From positions 1 through 62,055 of the forward strand of contig DASQWC010000119.1 of the NCBI GenBank assembly GCA_035640475.1: a DNA stretch of 62,055 nucleotides. The letters run 5' to 3'. Of the stretch, positions 49,456-58,669 are shown in pieces. The DNA comes from DASQWC01 sp035640475. GTDB lineage: Bacteria; Actinomycetota; JAICYB01. Numbering within the stretch: the stretch's first letter is position 1; the number at the start of each line of letters is the position of its first letter. The position numbers and the translations under genes were made by a program. The notes beneath the pieces are model-generated. The model did no database searches. It worked only from the letters and a program-made list of their open reading frames with translations, and was not told where the DNA came from.

Positions 49456-50843
49456 GTGGCTCCCGCGGTCTTCGGAGTCTCGATCAGCTTCAGGATTCTC
49501 GGCGCCGCCGTCGTCACGTCTCCCGCCCCCATGGTCACGACCACGTCGCCGCGCTCGGTCAGCCCGGCGACGAAGCCGGCCGCCTCCTCCAAACGAGGGA
49601 TGTAGACAACGGTCGGAACCGAGCCCCGCTCACGGACGACGTCAGACACGAGCCGGCCGCTCACACCGGGGATCGGCTCCTCGCGTGAGCCGTACACGTC
49701 GGTGATCACGACGACGTCCGCGCCGTCGAACGCGGCGCCGAACTCTTCGGCGAGGGTCAGTGTGCGCGAGTAGAGGTGAGGCTGGAACAGAACCACGAGG
49801 CGCCGCCCGACGTAGGCCGAACGTGCTGCATCGACTGCTGCGGCTATCTTCCGCGGGTTGTGGGCGTAGTCGTCGACCACGACGACGCCGGCGGCCTCGC
49901 CGCGAACGGAGAAACGACGGTCGACGCCCGAGAAGCCTCGGAGGCCGTCGAGGACGGCAGCCGGATCTGCGCCCAGTGCGAAGGCCGCCGCAGTCGCTCC
50001 GGCGGCATTGAGCATGTTGTGCCGTCCGGGAACCGAAAGGCGCAGACGCCCGACGGACCGTCCGTGCCACACGACTTCCCCGCCGCCGTCGACGACGAGA
50101 TCTGCGTCGGCGAAGCCGTACGTCACGACCGGAGCAGCGATCCGGGCCCGGATCCGATCGACGCCCTCATCAGTCGCGCACAGCACGGCCGTGCCGCCCT
50201 CTCGTCGTCCGTCGAGGAACTGCAGAAAGGCACGATCGATGGCCGCTTGGTCTTCGAAGAAATCGAGGTGGTCGCGGTCGACGTTCGTGACGATCGCGAG
50301 CTCCGGGGAGAGCTCGAGGAACGAGCCGGAGAATTCGTCGGCTTCGGCGACGACGAGGTCGCTCGTACCGAGCCCGGCGCCGGAGCCGACGTCGTTGATG
50401 TCGCCGCCGATGAGAAAGGAGGGCTCGAACCCGGCTGCGCCGAGCGCGCGTGCGAGCATCGAGGAAGTCGTCGTCTTTCCGTGCGTTCCGGCGACGGCGA
50501 CACCGCGCCCGGCATCGAAGATGCGTCCCAGGAGCCTGGCCCGGGAAACGACCTCGGCGCCCTCGGCTTGCGCGGCGAGAACCTCGACGTTGTCGGCGGG
50601 GACGGCTGCCGACACGATCACGTGATCGGCGCCGGCGGCGGCCTGTGCGCGATGGGCACCGACGGTTACCGGGATGCCCATGCCGATCAGCCGCTGCACC
50701 GGACGCGACGGTTTCAGGTCGGAGCCCGATATCTCGTAATCGAGGGCGTGCAGGAGCTCGGCGAGCGACGCCATGCCGACGCCTCCGATGCCGACGAAGT
50801 GCACGCGGCGGCCCGGCAAGGGGCGACCGAGCTTGGTCTTCAC
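49452..50843 (-). CDS. murC: UDP-N-acetylmuramate-L-alanine ligase
   Basis: Adds the first amino acid to UDP-MurNAc. 463 aa. VHFVGIGGVGMASLAELL at residues 14-31, ATP loop AVAGTHGKTTTSSML near residue 115, VAEADEFSGSFLEL, and VVVDDYAHNPRKIAAAV near residue 335. I use GTG at 50843; the codon before it is TTG and could also start. No DDL domain is fused. Confidence 0.96.
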   Translation of the reverse strand: MKTKLGRPLPGRRVHFVGIGGVGMASLAELLHALDYEISGSDLKPSRPVQRLIGMGIPVTVGAHRAQAAAGADHVIVSAAVPADNVEVLAAQAEGAEVVSRARLLGRIFDAGRGVAVAGTHGKTTTSSMLARALGAAGFEPSFLIGGDINDVGSGAGLGTSDLVVAEADEFSGSFLELSPELAIVTNVDRDHLDFFEDQAAIDRAFLQFLDGRREGGTAVLCATDEGVDRIRARIAAPVVTYGFADADLVVDGGGEVVWHGRSVGRLRLSVPGRHNMLNAAGATAAAFALGADPAAVLDGLRGFSGVDRRFSVRGEAAGVVVVDDYAHNPRKIAAAVDAARSAYVGRRLVVLFQPHLYSRTLTLAEEFGAAFDGADVVVITDVYGSREEPIPGVSGRLVSDVVRERGSVPTVVYIPRLEEAAGFVAGLTERGDVVVTMGAGDVTTAAPRILKLIETPKTAGAT

Positions 50844-50886
50844 CAATTCAGGCTAGGGGGTCACGGGCATCCGTCATTGGCTCTTG

Positions 50887-50978
50887 CGCGCTCCCGCGCG
50901 CTCCCGATTAGATCGGGGGGCTGCCGCGCTCTGCGCGGCTGCTCCGCTTCGCTCCGCGGCCCCCCGAACCCCCCGAAC
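50887..50978. repeat. GC-rich branched inverted repeat in the murG-murC gap
   Basis: The 140-base gap between the murC start and the murG stop has a tandem 10-base repeat GCGCGCTCCC (50887-50906). After it comes a hairpin with GGGGGG at 50915-50920 and CCCCCC at 50960-50965 as outer arms, and inner arms CCGCGC/GCGCGG and GCTCCGCTTCGCTCCGC. A second C-run pair ends the structure. It resembles but does not match the 59-base elements elsewhere in the cluster. No gene is seen in this gap. Confidence 0.55.
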
Positions 50979-50983
50979 GGAAG

Positions 50984-52099
50984 TCACCTCGCCGCTGCCG
51001 CGTCCTCAACGAGATCTGCTAGCCGCTGGGCTGCGTCCGGCCGAGCGATCGCACGCCCACCGGCACTCATCGCAACTCGAGCGCTCTCGTCGGAGAGAAT
51101 CCGCGAAACTTCCCGGCCAACCATCTCAATGAAGTTTGGGTGCGACTGTGCCACGACGACTGCACCGCCGCTTCGTTCCAAGACTCGCGCATTCGCTTCT
51201 TGATCTCCGCGCGCGAGCGTCGGCAACGGCACCAAGACTGCCGGCAAGCCGACGAGTGCCAGCTCGGCCACCGAAGCCGCCCCGGATCGCGCGACGGCGA
51301 CGTCGGCCGCCGCATACGCGTCCTGAATCGTGTCGAGATAGCCGAGAACGATCGCGCTCACACCGGCTCGCTCCCACGCACGCCTCACCTCCTCCTCGCG
51401 TCCGGAACCGCTCAGGTGCAGCACGCACAGACCCGGCGGCAACGGAGCCTGTGGAACGAGGTCGTTGAGCGGTCCGGACCCGAGACTCCCGCCGAACACG
51501 AACAGCACCTCGGCCGATTCGGGAAGTCCGAGGCGCGCACGAGCTTGTCGCTTAGCCCGCGAACGACCCTCGGCGTCGAGAGCGGCGAGATCTCGGATCT
51601 CGCTTCGCACCGGATGACCGACGAGCTCGGTCCGCACACCGACCGCGCTCGTCAATGGGAGCCCGAGAGCGAGAACGTGTGCCCACCGCAACGGGATGCG
51701 TTGCGCGAAGGAGAGATTCGCGTTTTGTTCGTGCAGGACGAGGGGCACGCGCCGGAGTCCGGCGGCAACGGACACCGGCACCGCGGCGAAACCACCCATC
51801 CCGAGCACGACGTCGGGGCGCACACGACCGATCAGCCGCCGGGCGACCAATGTCGCGCGGACGATCGAGCCCATCGATCGCAAACCGCGCGGCGTGACGA
51901 GCTCGACGCGCACCGACGGTGGCCGCCGGACCGGGAGCGGATGGAACTCGAAGCCGGCCGCCGGAACGAGGCGGGACTCCAAGCGGTCGCCGCCGGCGAA
52001 CAGGACGTCGTTCCCCCGCGCGCGAAGTGCTTCGGCGGTCGCCAGGCCTGGATATACGTGACCGCCGCTGGCGCCGGCGGCGATGAGGACGCGGGCCAA
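50984..52099 (-). CDS. murG: UDP-GlcNAc:lipid I N-acetylglucosaminyltransferase
   Basis: Makes lipid II on the inner membrane face. 371 aa, GT-B fold of GT28. The N-terminal G loop is AAGASGGHVYPGLATA, with PLVLHEQNANLSF and GHPVRSEI; the C-terminal donor site is VFGGSLGSGPLND and RSGAASVAELALVGLPAVLVPLP. It starts at TTG 52099, three bases past the ftsW stop; no ATG or GTG is available near the family N terminus. Confidence 0.94.
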   Translation of the reverse strand: MARVLIAAGASGGHVYPGLATAEALRARGNDVLFAGGDRLESRLVPAAGFEFHPLPVRRPPSVRVELVTPRGLRSMGSIVRATLVARRLIGRVRPDVVLGMGGFAAVPVSVAAGLRRVPLVLHEQNANLSFAQRIPLRWAHVLALGLPLTSAVGVRTELVGHPVRSEIRDLAALDAEGRSRAKRQARARLGLPESAEVLFVFGGSLGSGPLNDLVPQAPLPPGLCVLHLSGSGREEEVRRAWERAGVSAIVLGYLDTIQDAYAAADVAVARSGAASVAELALVGLPAVLVPLPTLARGDQEANARVLERSGGAVVVAQSHPNFIEMVGREVSRILSDESARVAMSAGGRAIARPDAAQRLADLVEDAAAAR

Positions 52100-52101
52100 G
52101 C

Positions 52102-53241
52102 CTACGTGGGCTTGCGCGGCAACCGAACACCGCGCCGCGCGACACTTGCGACCAGGCCGAGTCCGGCCAGTGAGACGAGCAGCGATGTGCCGCCGAAGCT
52201 GATGAGCGGCAACGGAACGCCGGTGATCGGCAGGATGCCGGCGACGGCCCCGACGTTGATCAGAACCTGCATCGTGATCCACGCAGTGACGCCGGCCGCG
52301 ATCACGAACCCGAACGGATCGCGTGCGCGCTTCGCGGCGCGGACGCCGAGAACGAGCAGGAGCGCAAACAGGGCGAGCACGGTCAGCGTCCCAACGAGCC
52401 CCGTCTCCTCGCCGAGGATCGCGAAGATGAAGTCGGTCTCCGGGTTCGGGAGGTGGCCGTACTTCTGACGGCTCGATCCCAGTCCGAGTCCGAAGATCCT
52501 TCCGCTTCCGAGCGCGACCAGTCCCTGGCACGTCTGATACGCGGTGTTGAGGCAGTCGGCGCCACCGCTGAGGAAGGCAAACAGACGAGCGCGCCGATAC
52601 GACGCGCTCATCATGACCGGGACCGCCACGAGCGCTGCGATCCCGGTGATGCCGCCGAGCGTGCGGAGGTCGGCCCCCACCAGGTAACACACGGCCAGCG
52701 CCGCGACGGCGATGATCACGGTCGTCCCGAAGTCGGGTTGCAGCAGCACCAAAAGACACGTCACACCGACTGCAGCGAGGTACGGGACTACGAGGTGGCG
52801 CCAGTCGTCCAGCTTGCCGATCTTTCGCGAAAGCACATCGGCGCCGAACACGATCAACACAAGCTTCGCGAACTCGGAAGGTTGGAGCTGGAAGGTGCCG
52901 AACTCGATCCATCGGCGCGCACCACCCACCGGCTCGCTCAAGAAGGTAATCGCGAGCAGGACCCAAACCACCGGCACGAGCACATACGACAAGTTCCGCA
53001 GCCGCCGATAGTCAAAGCGCCAGCCGAACACGAGCGCCGCGACGCCGAGCGCGGCCCACAGGAACTGGCGCGCGAACCATGTGAACGCGGATCCGGCGGC
53101 TTCGGCGGACCGAATGCTCGATGCGCCGAGCCCCATTACGAGTCCAATGATCAGGAGCGCTCCTGCCGTGAGGATGATCGACACGTCAGTGCGGTCGCGG
53201 CGCGTCTTGGTGAGCCGGACCGTCTCGGTCTCGGTGCTCAC
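52102..53241 (-). CDS. ftsW: Peptidoglycan glycosyltransferase FtsW (SEDS family)
   Basis: Divisome glycan polymerase, 379 aa, about ten membrane helices. SEDS motifs: GGARRWIEFGTFQLQPSEFAKL (residues ~104-125), LLVLLQPDFGTT, the large extracytoplasmic loop with PNPETDFIFAILGEETG, and GILPITGVPLPLISFGGTSLL near the C terminus. GTG at 53241 overlaps the murD stop (GTGA). Partner of the FtsI-type PBP in this cluster. Confidence 0.95.
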   Translation of the reverse strand: MSTETETVRLTKTRRDRTDVSIILTAGALLIIGLVMGLGASSIRSAEAAGSAFTWFARQFLWAALGVAALVFGWRFDYRRLRNLSYVLVPVVWVLLAITFLSEPVGGARRWIEFGTFQLQPSEFAKLVLIVFGADVLSRKIGKLDDWRHLVVPYLAAVGVTCLLVLLQPDFGTTVIIAVAALAVCYLVGADLRTLGGITGIAALVAVPVMMSASYRRARLFAFLSGGADCLNTAYQTCQGLVALGSGRIFGLGLGSSRQKYGHLPNPETDFIFAILGEETGLVGTLTVLALFALLLVLGVRAAKRARDPFGFVIAAGVTAWITMQVLINVGAVAGILPITGVPLPLISFGGTSLLVSLAGLGLVASVARRGVRLPRKPT

Positions 53242-54608
53242 TTCGCCACCCCGGCTGTACGGCACGCCTCGACGAACTGGCGGCCCCTGTCGGCGTAGTT
53301 CCGGAACATGTCAAGCGACGCGCACGCCGGCGACAGGAGGACGACGTCACCGGGCTCGGCCCGAGCAAGCGCAACATCGACTGCCTCTCGCATCGACCCG
53401 GCGGCCTTGACCGGCACACCCGTCGGGGCAAAGACGCTGCCGAGCTCTTCGGTCGCCTCCCCGAGCGCGACGACCGCCTTGATGCGCGATGCCTCACCGG
53501 CCAGCGGGGAGAGGTCGATTCCCTTGTTGCGGCCGCCGGCGATCAGAACAACGCGATCGAATCGCCGCAGTGCGGCGATCGTCGCATGCGTGTTGGCTGC
53601 CACCGAGTCGTCGATCACGCGTATTCCGTTCAACGTTCCCACAGGATCGAGCCGATGTTGAGCAACTTCGAACGATCCGAGCGCGCGTTCGATGTCGTCG
53701 GATTCGGCCCCCAGAAAAACGAGCGCGGCGGCGGCTGCGGCCGCGTTCGACGCGAAATGCGGAGCGCGCTCGGCCAGCTCGCCGGCACCGTGCGCGACGA
53801 CGTCGCGGCGATTGCGTCGGACGACGATGTCACCGCCGTCGAACCAGGCGCCGTCCGATCCTTCGATCGGTCCGGTTCCGAACGGCATCCGATCGGGGCC
53901 GTTGGGCGGGGCGAGCTCCGCCAAGTCGCGCTGGTCGTCCGGATACACGAAGAGATCTCCGCCGACCTGCCGTTGTGCGATTCTCGCCTTGGCTGAGCGG
54001 TACTCATCGAGCGTTGCGTGCCAGTCGAGGTGGTCGGGCGCGAAGTTCGTCATCACCGAGACCCGCGGATGAAACGACTCGCTGAAGTGCAGGCGAAAGC
54101 TCGACGCTTCGACGATGAACAGATCGGCGTCAGGATGGTCGTCGACGGCCGCCAGGAACGGGTACTCGGTGTTGCCGCACATGAACGCGTCCAGGCCGTG
54201 CGCGCGCGCGATGCCCTCGGCGAGCAGACACACGGTGGTCTTCCCGTTGGTTCCCGTTACGCCGACGATCGGAGCCGCCGTCATCGCCGCACCGAGGTCG
54301 AGCTCCGACACGATGCGCGCGCCGCTTCCGACGACCTCGGCAAGAAACCCACGATGCGGCGAGATGCCGGGCGACGGAACGACGAAGTCCGCTCGCCCGA
54401 GCTCCGCGGCTGCTCGATCGTGACCGCCGGTCTCCACCTCGACGCCGTCCGCGCGAAGCTCGCCCGTATCGGCGACATCCGAGACGTCCGAGGCCAGCAC
54501 ACTCGCTCCGCGCCGGGACAGGATGGAGGCGACCGAGCGTCCGGTGACTCCGAGACCGAGAACGATCACCCGCCGGCCGGCGACATCAAGTGCCGGCGGA
54601 TCGCTCAT
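53238..54608 (-). CDS. murD: UDP-N-acetylmuramoyl-L-alanine-D-glutamate ligase
   Basis: Adds D-Glu to UDP-MurNAc-L-Ala. 456 aa. N-terminal VIVLGLGVTGRSVASIL, ATP loop GVTGTNGKTTVCLLAEGI near residue 115, VEASSFRLHFSESFHPRVSVMTNFAPDHLDWH, and C-terminal VIDDSVAANTHATIAAL and LIAGGRNKGIDLSPL. The ATG lies directly against hairpin repeat copy 1. Confidence 0.96.
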   Translation of the reverse strand: MSDPPALDVAGRRVIVLGLGVTGRSVASILSRRGASVLASDVSDVADTGELRADGVEVETGGHDRAAAELGRADFVVPSPGISPHRGFLAEVVGSGARIVSELDLGAAMTAAPIVGVTGTNGKTTVCLLAEGIARAHGLDAFMCGNTEYPFLAAVDDHPDADLFIVEASSFRLHFSESFHPRVSVMTNFAPDHLDWHATLDEYRSAKARIAQRQVGGDLFVYPDDQRDLAELAPPNGPDRMPFGTGPIEGSDGAWFDGGDIVVRRNRRDVVAHGAGELAERAPHFASNAAAAAAALVFLGAESDDIERALGSFEVAQHRLDPVGTLNGIRVIDDSVAANTHATIAALRRFDRVVLIAGGRNKGIDLSPLAGEASRIKAVVALGEATEELGSVFAPTGVPVKAAGSMREAVDVALARAEPGDVVLLSPACASLDMFRNYADRGRQFVEACRTAGVAK

Positions 54609-54612
54609 ACGT

Positions 54613-54667
54613 CCGGGGGCGCTGCGCCCCCCGGGCCCCCCGCGCTTACAGCTTGAGCTTCGCTCAT
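54613..54667. repeat. Hairpin repeat element, copy 1 (murD-mraY gap)
   Basis: CCGGGGGCGCTGCGCCCCCCGG, a strong GC hairpin, followed by GCCCCCCGCGCTTACAGCT and TGAGCTTCGCTCA, a 5-bp stem with a 3-base loop. The next copy begins 59 bases further on and differs at only a few positions. No gene lies in this gap. Confidence 0.85.
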
Positions 54668-54671
54668 TTGA

Positions 54672-54725
54672 CCGGGGGCGCTGCGCCCCCCGGGCCCCCC
54701 GCGGTTACAGCTTGAGCTTCGCTCA
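54672..54725. repeat. Hairpin repeat element, copy 2 (murD-mraY gap)
   Basis: The second tandem unit of the same element. Its last three bases (54723-54725) are the mraY stop codon. In the mRNA, both hairpins would lie between the mraY stop and the murD start, where they could block exonucleases or affect murD translation. Confidence 0.85.
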
Positions 54726-55796
54726 ACCTGTTCCGCCCTTACTGAGGAAGTCCATGTAGAACAGCGCCAGGCCGAGCCCGGCCGCGAGCGCGGCGAAGAG
54801 CCAGAAGCGAACGATCACCGTGAACTCGGCCCACCCCCGCAGCTCGAAGTGGTGATGCACCGGAGCCATCGCGAAGACACGGCGACCGTCGAAGCCACGG
54901 TACGCAATGACCTGAATGATCACCGACAAGGACTCGATGACGAACAGCCCGCCGATGACGCCGAGAAGAATCTGCGTGCGCGTGAACAACGCGAGGGCGG
55001 CCATCGCCCCCCCGAGCGCGAGGGCGCCCGTGTCGCCCATATGGATGCGCGCCGGAGCGGCGTTCCACCACAGGAATCCGATGCACGCGCCGAGCAATGC
55101 CGCGCTGGCGACCGCGACATCGAGCAGCCCGACTGATCCGATCGGCTCGAGCTGCAGGTACACGGCGGGGTTCCTGAACTCCCAAAACGCAATGATCGTG
55201 AAGACGAAGAAGCCCATTGCGGCCGACCCGGACGCCAGGCCGTCGACGCCGTCGGTGAGGTTCACACCGTTGGACGTCCCCGCGATCAGGAACACGACCC
55301 AGATCGCGAAGACGATGTTCGGCAGCAGCGGGAGCCAGTCGATCGGCGCCCCGGCCCACGCGAGGCGCGGCTCGAGCGCCGTCGATTGGATCGCGCTGAA
55401 CGCCAGCCCGAAGCCGACGATCGTTTGCCCGATGATCTTCGCCCGCTTGTTCAGCCCGAGCGATCGTCTGCGGCGGATCTTCGTCAGGTCGTCGACCGCG
55501 CCGAGGATCGCCAGCAACCATCCGACGGTAAAGACGAGGATTCCGGACGGCGCGAACGATTGGAAATGCAACCCGCCTCCGAGACGCAGGTGCGCGGCGA
55601 TGTACCCGAGTGTTGCGGCGGTCATCAGGACGAGGCCGCCCATCGTCGGCGTCCCGTGTTTCACGAAGTGAGTCGCCGGGCCGTCCTCGCGGATGAGCGC
55701 GCCGACGCCGCGCGCACGAAACAGATCGATGACCCACGGCGTGAGCGTCAGACCGACGACGAGCGCGACAGCGGTGGCAAGAAGGATGCTCTGCAC
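54723..55796 (-). CDS. mraY: Phospho-N-acetylmuramoyl-pentapeptide transferase
   Basis: Forms lipid I from UDP-MurNAc-pentapeptide and undecaprenyl phosphate. 357 aa, ten helices. THFVKHGTPTMGGLVL, the Mg-binding pair in GAVDDLTKIRRRRSLGLNKRAK, NGVNLTDGVDGLASG, and FLWWNAAPARIHMGDTGALALGGAM are the family motifs. GTG start immediately follows the murF TGA (TGAGTG). Confidence 0.97.
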   Translation of the reverse strand: MQSILLATAVALVVGLTLTPWVIDLFRARGVGALIREDGPATHFVKHGTPTMGGLVLMTAATLGYIAAHLRLGGGLHFQSFAPSGILVFTVGWLLAILGAVDDLTKIRRRRSLGLNKRAKIIGQTIVGFGLAFSAIQSTALEPRLAWAGAPIDWLPLLPNIVFAIWVVFLIAGTSNGVNLTDGVDGLASGSAAMGFFVFTIIAFWEFRNPAVYLQLEPIGSVGLLDVAVASAALLGACIGFLWWNAAPARIHMGDTGALALGGAMAALALFTRTQILLGVIGGLFVIESLSVIIQVIAYRGFDGRRVFAMAPVHHHFELRGWAEFTVIVRFWLFAALAAGLGLALFYMDFLSKGGTG

Positions 55797-57170
55797 TCAG
55801 CCGGTCCTGGACGGGATCTGACCGAGCCGTTCGGCGAGCACCTCGCCGAAGTCTTTGAGCCCCGTGACGAGCGATCCCTTCACGAGAAGGTGCGCGCCCG
55901 GTGGAACGCGCTCAACGACGGTATCCGCCGCTTCGCTTATGGTGTCGACGCGGGTTGCAGCAGTTCCGACCGCCCGTGCGAGCGGGGCCGCAGCCTCGCC
56001 GACCACGACGAGCCCCGAATATCCGAGCGCCGCAGCAAGCCGACCGATGCGCGCGTGCTCGAGCTCGCTGCGGTCTCCGAGCTCGGCCATCTCGCCGAGC
56101 ACTGCCCACGCCTGTGCGGAACCCGCGAGCTCTCGAACGGTCCGCAGCGCTGAGGACACCGATGTCGGGTTCGCGTTGTATGCATCGTTGACAACGACCC
56201 AGCCACCCAGCGACACGATCTCCATCCGCCGGGACGTCGGTCGTGCATCGCCGATCGCACGGACGCTCTCTTCCATCGGCACGCCGAGCTCGGCCGCGAC
56301 GCACGCTGCGACGGCGGCGTTGCGCATCAATGCACGTCCGGCTACGGGAAGCGTGATTGGGACGTCCGAGATCGTTCCCTTCGTTCGTCCCCGGAGCTCG
56401 CCGCCGGCACGCACGAGCTCGACGTCGTCGGACTGGAAACGTACGCTCCCACCCGGCCCGACGGTCGCCACACGCGCGGAGGTCGAGGCAACGAGAAGGG
56501 GAAGGAAGTCGTCATCGGCCGGGACGACCGCCAGGCCGCCGGCGGGCAGCGACGCGAGGAGCTCGGCCTTTGTTCGCGCAATCACCATCCGTGAGCCGAA
56601 TTCGCCGATGTGCGTCGTGCCGATGCCCGTTACGACGCCGATATCGGGACGAACGATCGTCGCGAGCTCGGCTATCTCGCCGTGGTGACGCGCGCCCATC
56701 TCGACGACGAGCACCTGCGCGTCGTCCGGGCACGAGAGGACGACCAGCGGAACACCGACTTCCGTGTTGAAACTGCGCGGCGACGCATGCACGCGATAGC
56801 GCGCCGACAGCGCGGCCGCAGTGAAGTCTTTCGTCATCGTCTTGCCGGTGCTCCCGGTGATCCCGACGACACGCAGACCGAGCCGCGTGCGCACCTCGGC
56901 CGCCAGGGTTGCGAGTGCCGCCACCGAATCACCCACCACGACCCCGGTGGCTCCGTCCGGAATGACCTCGGACCGCTCGACGATGGCCAGGACGGCGCCG
57001 TGCGCGAATGCGTCGCCCACGAACTCGTGGCCGCCGCGAATCGCAACGAAGCCGGCACGTTCTCCGATCGCTCGAGAGTCGCCCGCGATCGCCGACACAC
57101 GCGCCCACTCGTCACCGGTGACGCGACCAGCGCAAATCCGGGCGATCTCCGCCGCCGTCAGGACGGGCAC
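55797..57170 (-). CDS. murF: UDP-MurNAc-tripeptide-D-alanyl-D-alanine ligase
   Basis: Adds D-Ala-D-Ala. 457 aa. ATP loop VGITGSTGKTMTKDF (about residues 105-119; GKTM where GKTT is usual), FNTEVGVPLVVL, VEMGARHHGEIAEL, and VVNDAYNANPTSVSSAL near residue 320. The GTG at 57170 lies inside the end of murE (13-base overlap). MurE-MurF coupling suggests coordinated synthesis. Confidence 0.96.
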   Translation of the reverse strand: MPVLTAAEIARICAGRVTGDEWARVSAIAGDSRAIGERAGFVAIRGGHEFVGDAFAHGAVLAIVERSEVIPDGATGVVVGDSVAALATLAAEVRTRLGLRVVGITGSTGKTMTKDFTAAALSARYRVHASPRSFNTEVGVPLVVLSCPDDAQVLVVEMGARHHGEIAELATIVRPDIGVVTGIGTTHIGEFGSRMVIARTKAELLASLPAGGLAVVPADDDFLPLLVASTSARVATVGPGGSVRFQSDDVELVRAGGELRGRTKGTISDVPITLPVAGRALMRNAAVAACVAAELGVPMEESVRAIGDARPTSRRMEIVSLGGWVVVNDAYNANPTSVSSALRTVRELAGSAQAWAVLGEMAELGDRSELEHARIGRLAAALGYSGLVVVGEAAAPLARAVGTAATRVDTISEAADTVVERVPPGAHLLVKGSLVTGLKDFGEVLAERLGQIPSRTG

Positions 57171-58627
57171 GGCGCCCCCGTCAGCAGCTCCAGCAGCACC
57201 TCGCGGTCGTCGAACGGAATGATGCGGTCGCCGACGTCCTGACCTTGCTCGTGGCCCTTGCCGGCAACGAGCACGACGTCGCCCGCACCGGCCCGGCCGA
57301 GCGCCTCGGCAATCGCCTCGCGCCGGTCGGGCACGACGCTGAAGCTGCCGCCGCCCTGCTTCGCTCCGGACTCGACGTCGGCAATGATCCCGAGCGGATC
57401 TTCCGTCCGCGGATTGTCGGATGTCACGATCGCGTGATCGGCATGCCGTGTGGCCACCTCACCCATCAGCGGGCGCTTGGCGCGATCCCTATCGCCGCCG
57501 CAGCCGAACACAACGATCACATGTCCGCGCGCCGCGAGGTCCCGACAAGCGAGCAGCGCTTGCTCGAGCGCGTCGGGCGTGTGTGCGTAATCGACGAGCG
57601 CAAGAAAATGCTGTCCGGCATCCACGGGCTCCAATCGTCCGGTAACGTGCGTCAACCTCGCGATTCCGTCCACGATGTCCCTTCGGTCGATGCCGAGTTG
57701 CAGGGCCATACCCGTCGCACACATGCAGTTGTCGATGTTGTACCGCCCGACGAGCTTCGTTGTGATCTCGATCGAACCGCCCGGTGTTCGGAACGCCGCA
57801 CGGCTCCCGTTCGGCCGGAGCTCGACGGCTTCGCAAACGATGTCCGCGTCGTCGGCCCCGTACGCGATCACGTCGAGGGAGCCGCGCACGCGCTCCGACA
57901 GGCGCCGGCCGTATTCGTCCGCAGTATTGATCACTGCCTGTCTCGTGTAGGCGAGATCGAAGAGCGACGCTTTTGCCTCGAAATACGCCTCCATCGTTCC
58001 GTGCGTGTTCAAGTGGTCCTGTGTGAGGTTCGTGAAGCCGGCCGTCGCCACTCGCGTGCTGCGAAGTCGTCCCTGCTCGAGACCGTCGGACGTCGCCTCG
58101 ATCGCGACGGTGTCGACGCCCGCGTCGCGCATCGTCCGCAATAGGCGCTGAAGGTCGATCGCTTCCGGCGTGTTGCGTCCGGCCTTTTCCTCGACACCCG
58201 AGTACCGGCGCGTCACCGTACCGACGACTCCCGGCTCCCGGCCCGACGCCGAGGCAATCGACTCGAGGAGATATGTCACCGTCGTCTTTCCGTTCGTGCC
58301 GGTTACCGCCGCGACGTCGAGCTCCCTCGACGGATGCCGGAAGAACGCATCCGCGAGCGGTGGCATCGCCTCTCGCACGCTCGGAACTCTGGCCTGCGGG
58401 ACATCGATGTCGAGGTCGCGCTCGACGAGCAGCGCCGTCGCGCCCCGGGCGACCACCTCCGGAGCAAAATCGTGGCCGTCGGCCCGCTCACCACGAATGC
58501 AACAGAACAAGTCGCCCTCCTGCGCGCCCCGGGGGTCGTAGGAGAGCCCGGCGACGCGGGCGTCTGCGTGAAGGGTGGCATCGAGCCCGGCCGCCCGAAC
58601 GAGAGCAGCCAGGGTCCACGGGTCCAT
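57158..58627 (-). CDS. murE: UDP-MurNAc-dipeptide:meso-diaminopimelate ligase
   Basis: Adds the third residue of the stem peptide. 489 aa. ATP loop AAVTGTNGKTTVTYLLE (~109-125), EATSDGLEQGRL with the dipeptide site, TNLTQDHLNTHGTMEAYFEAK, and the specificity motif TSDNPRTEDP: the DNPR Arg marks meso-diaminopimelate rather than lysine. Its ATG lies 42 bases after the PBP gene. Confidence 0.95.
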   Translation of the reverse strand: MDPWTLAALVRAAGLDATLHADARVAGLSYDPRGAQEGDLFCCIRGERADGHDFAPEVVARGATALLVERDLDIDVPQARVPSVREAMPPLADAFFRHPSRELDVAAVTGTNGKTTVTYLLESIASASGREPGVVGTVTRRYSGVEEKAGRNTPEAIDLQRLLRTMRDAGVDTVAIEATSDGLEQGRLRSTRVATAGFTNLTQDHLNTHGTMEAYFEAKASLFDLAYTRQAVINTADEYGRRLSERVRGSLDVIAYGADDADIVCEAVELRPNGSRAAFRTPGGSIEITTKLVGRYNIDNCMCATGMALQLGIDRRDIVDGIARLTHVTGRLEPVDAGQHFLALVDYAHTPDALEQALLACRDLAARGHVIVVFGCGGDRDRAKRPLMGEVATRHADHAIVTSDNPRTEDPLGIIADVESGAKQGGGSFSVVPDRREAIAEALGRAGAGDVVLVAGKGHEQGQDVGDRIIPFDDREVLLELLTGAPCPS

Positions 58628-58669
58628 GCCTCAGCCTCTCTCATCGCCGACGCCCGCACCAGCGTCGGT

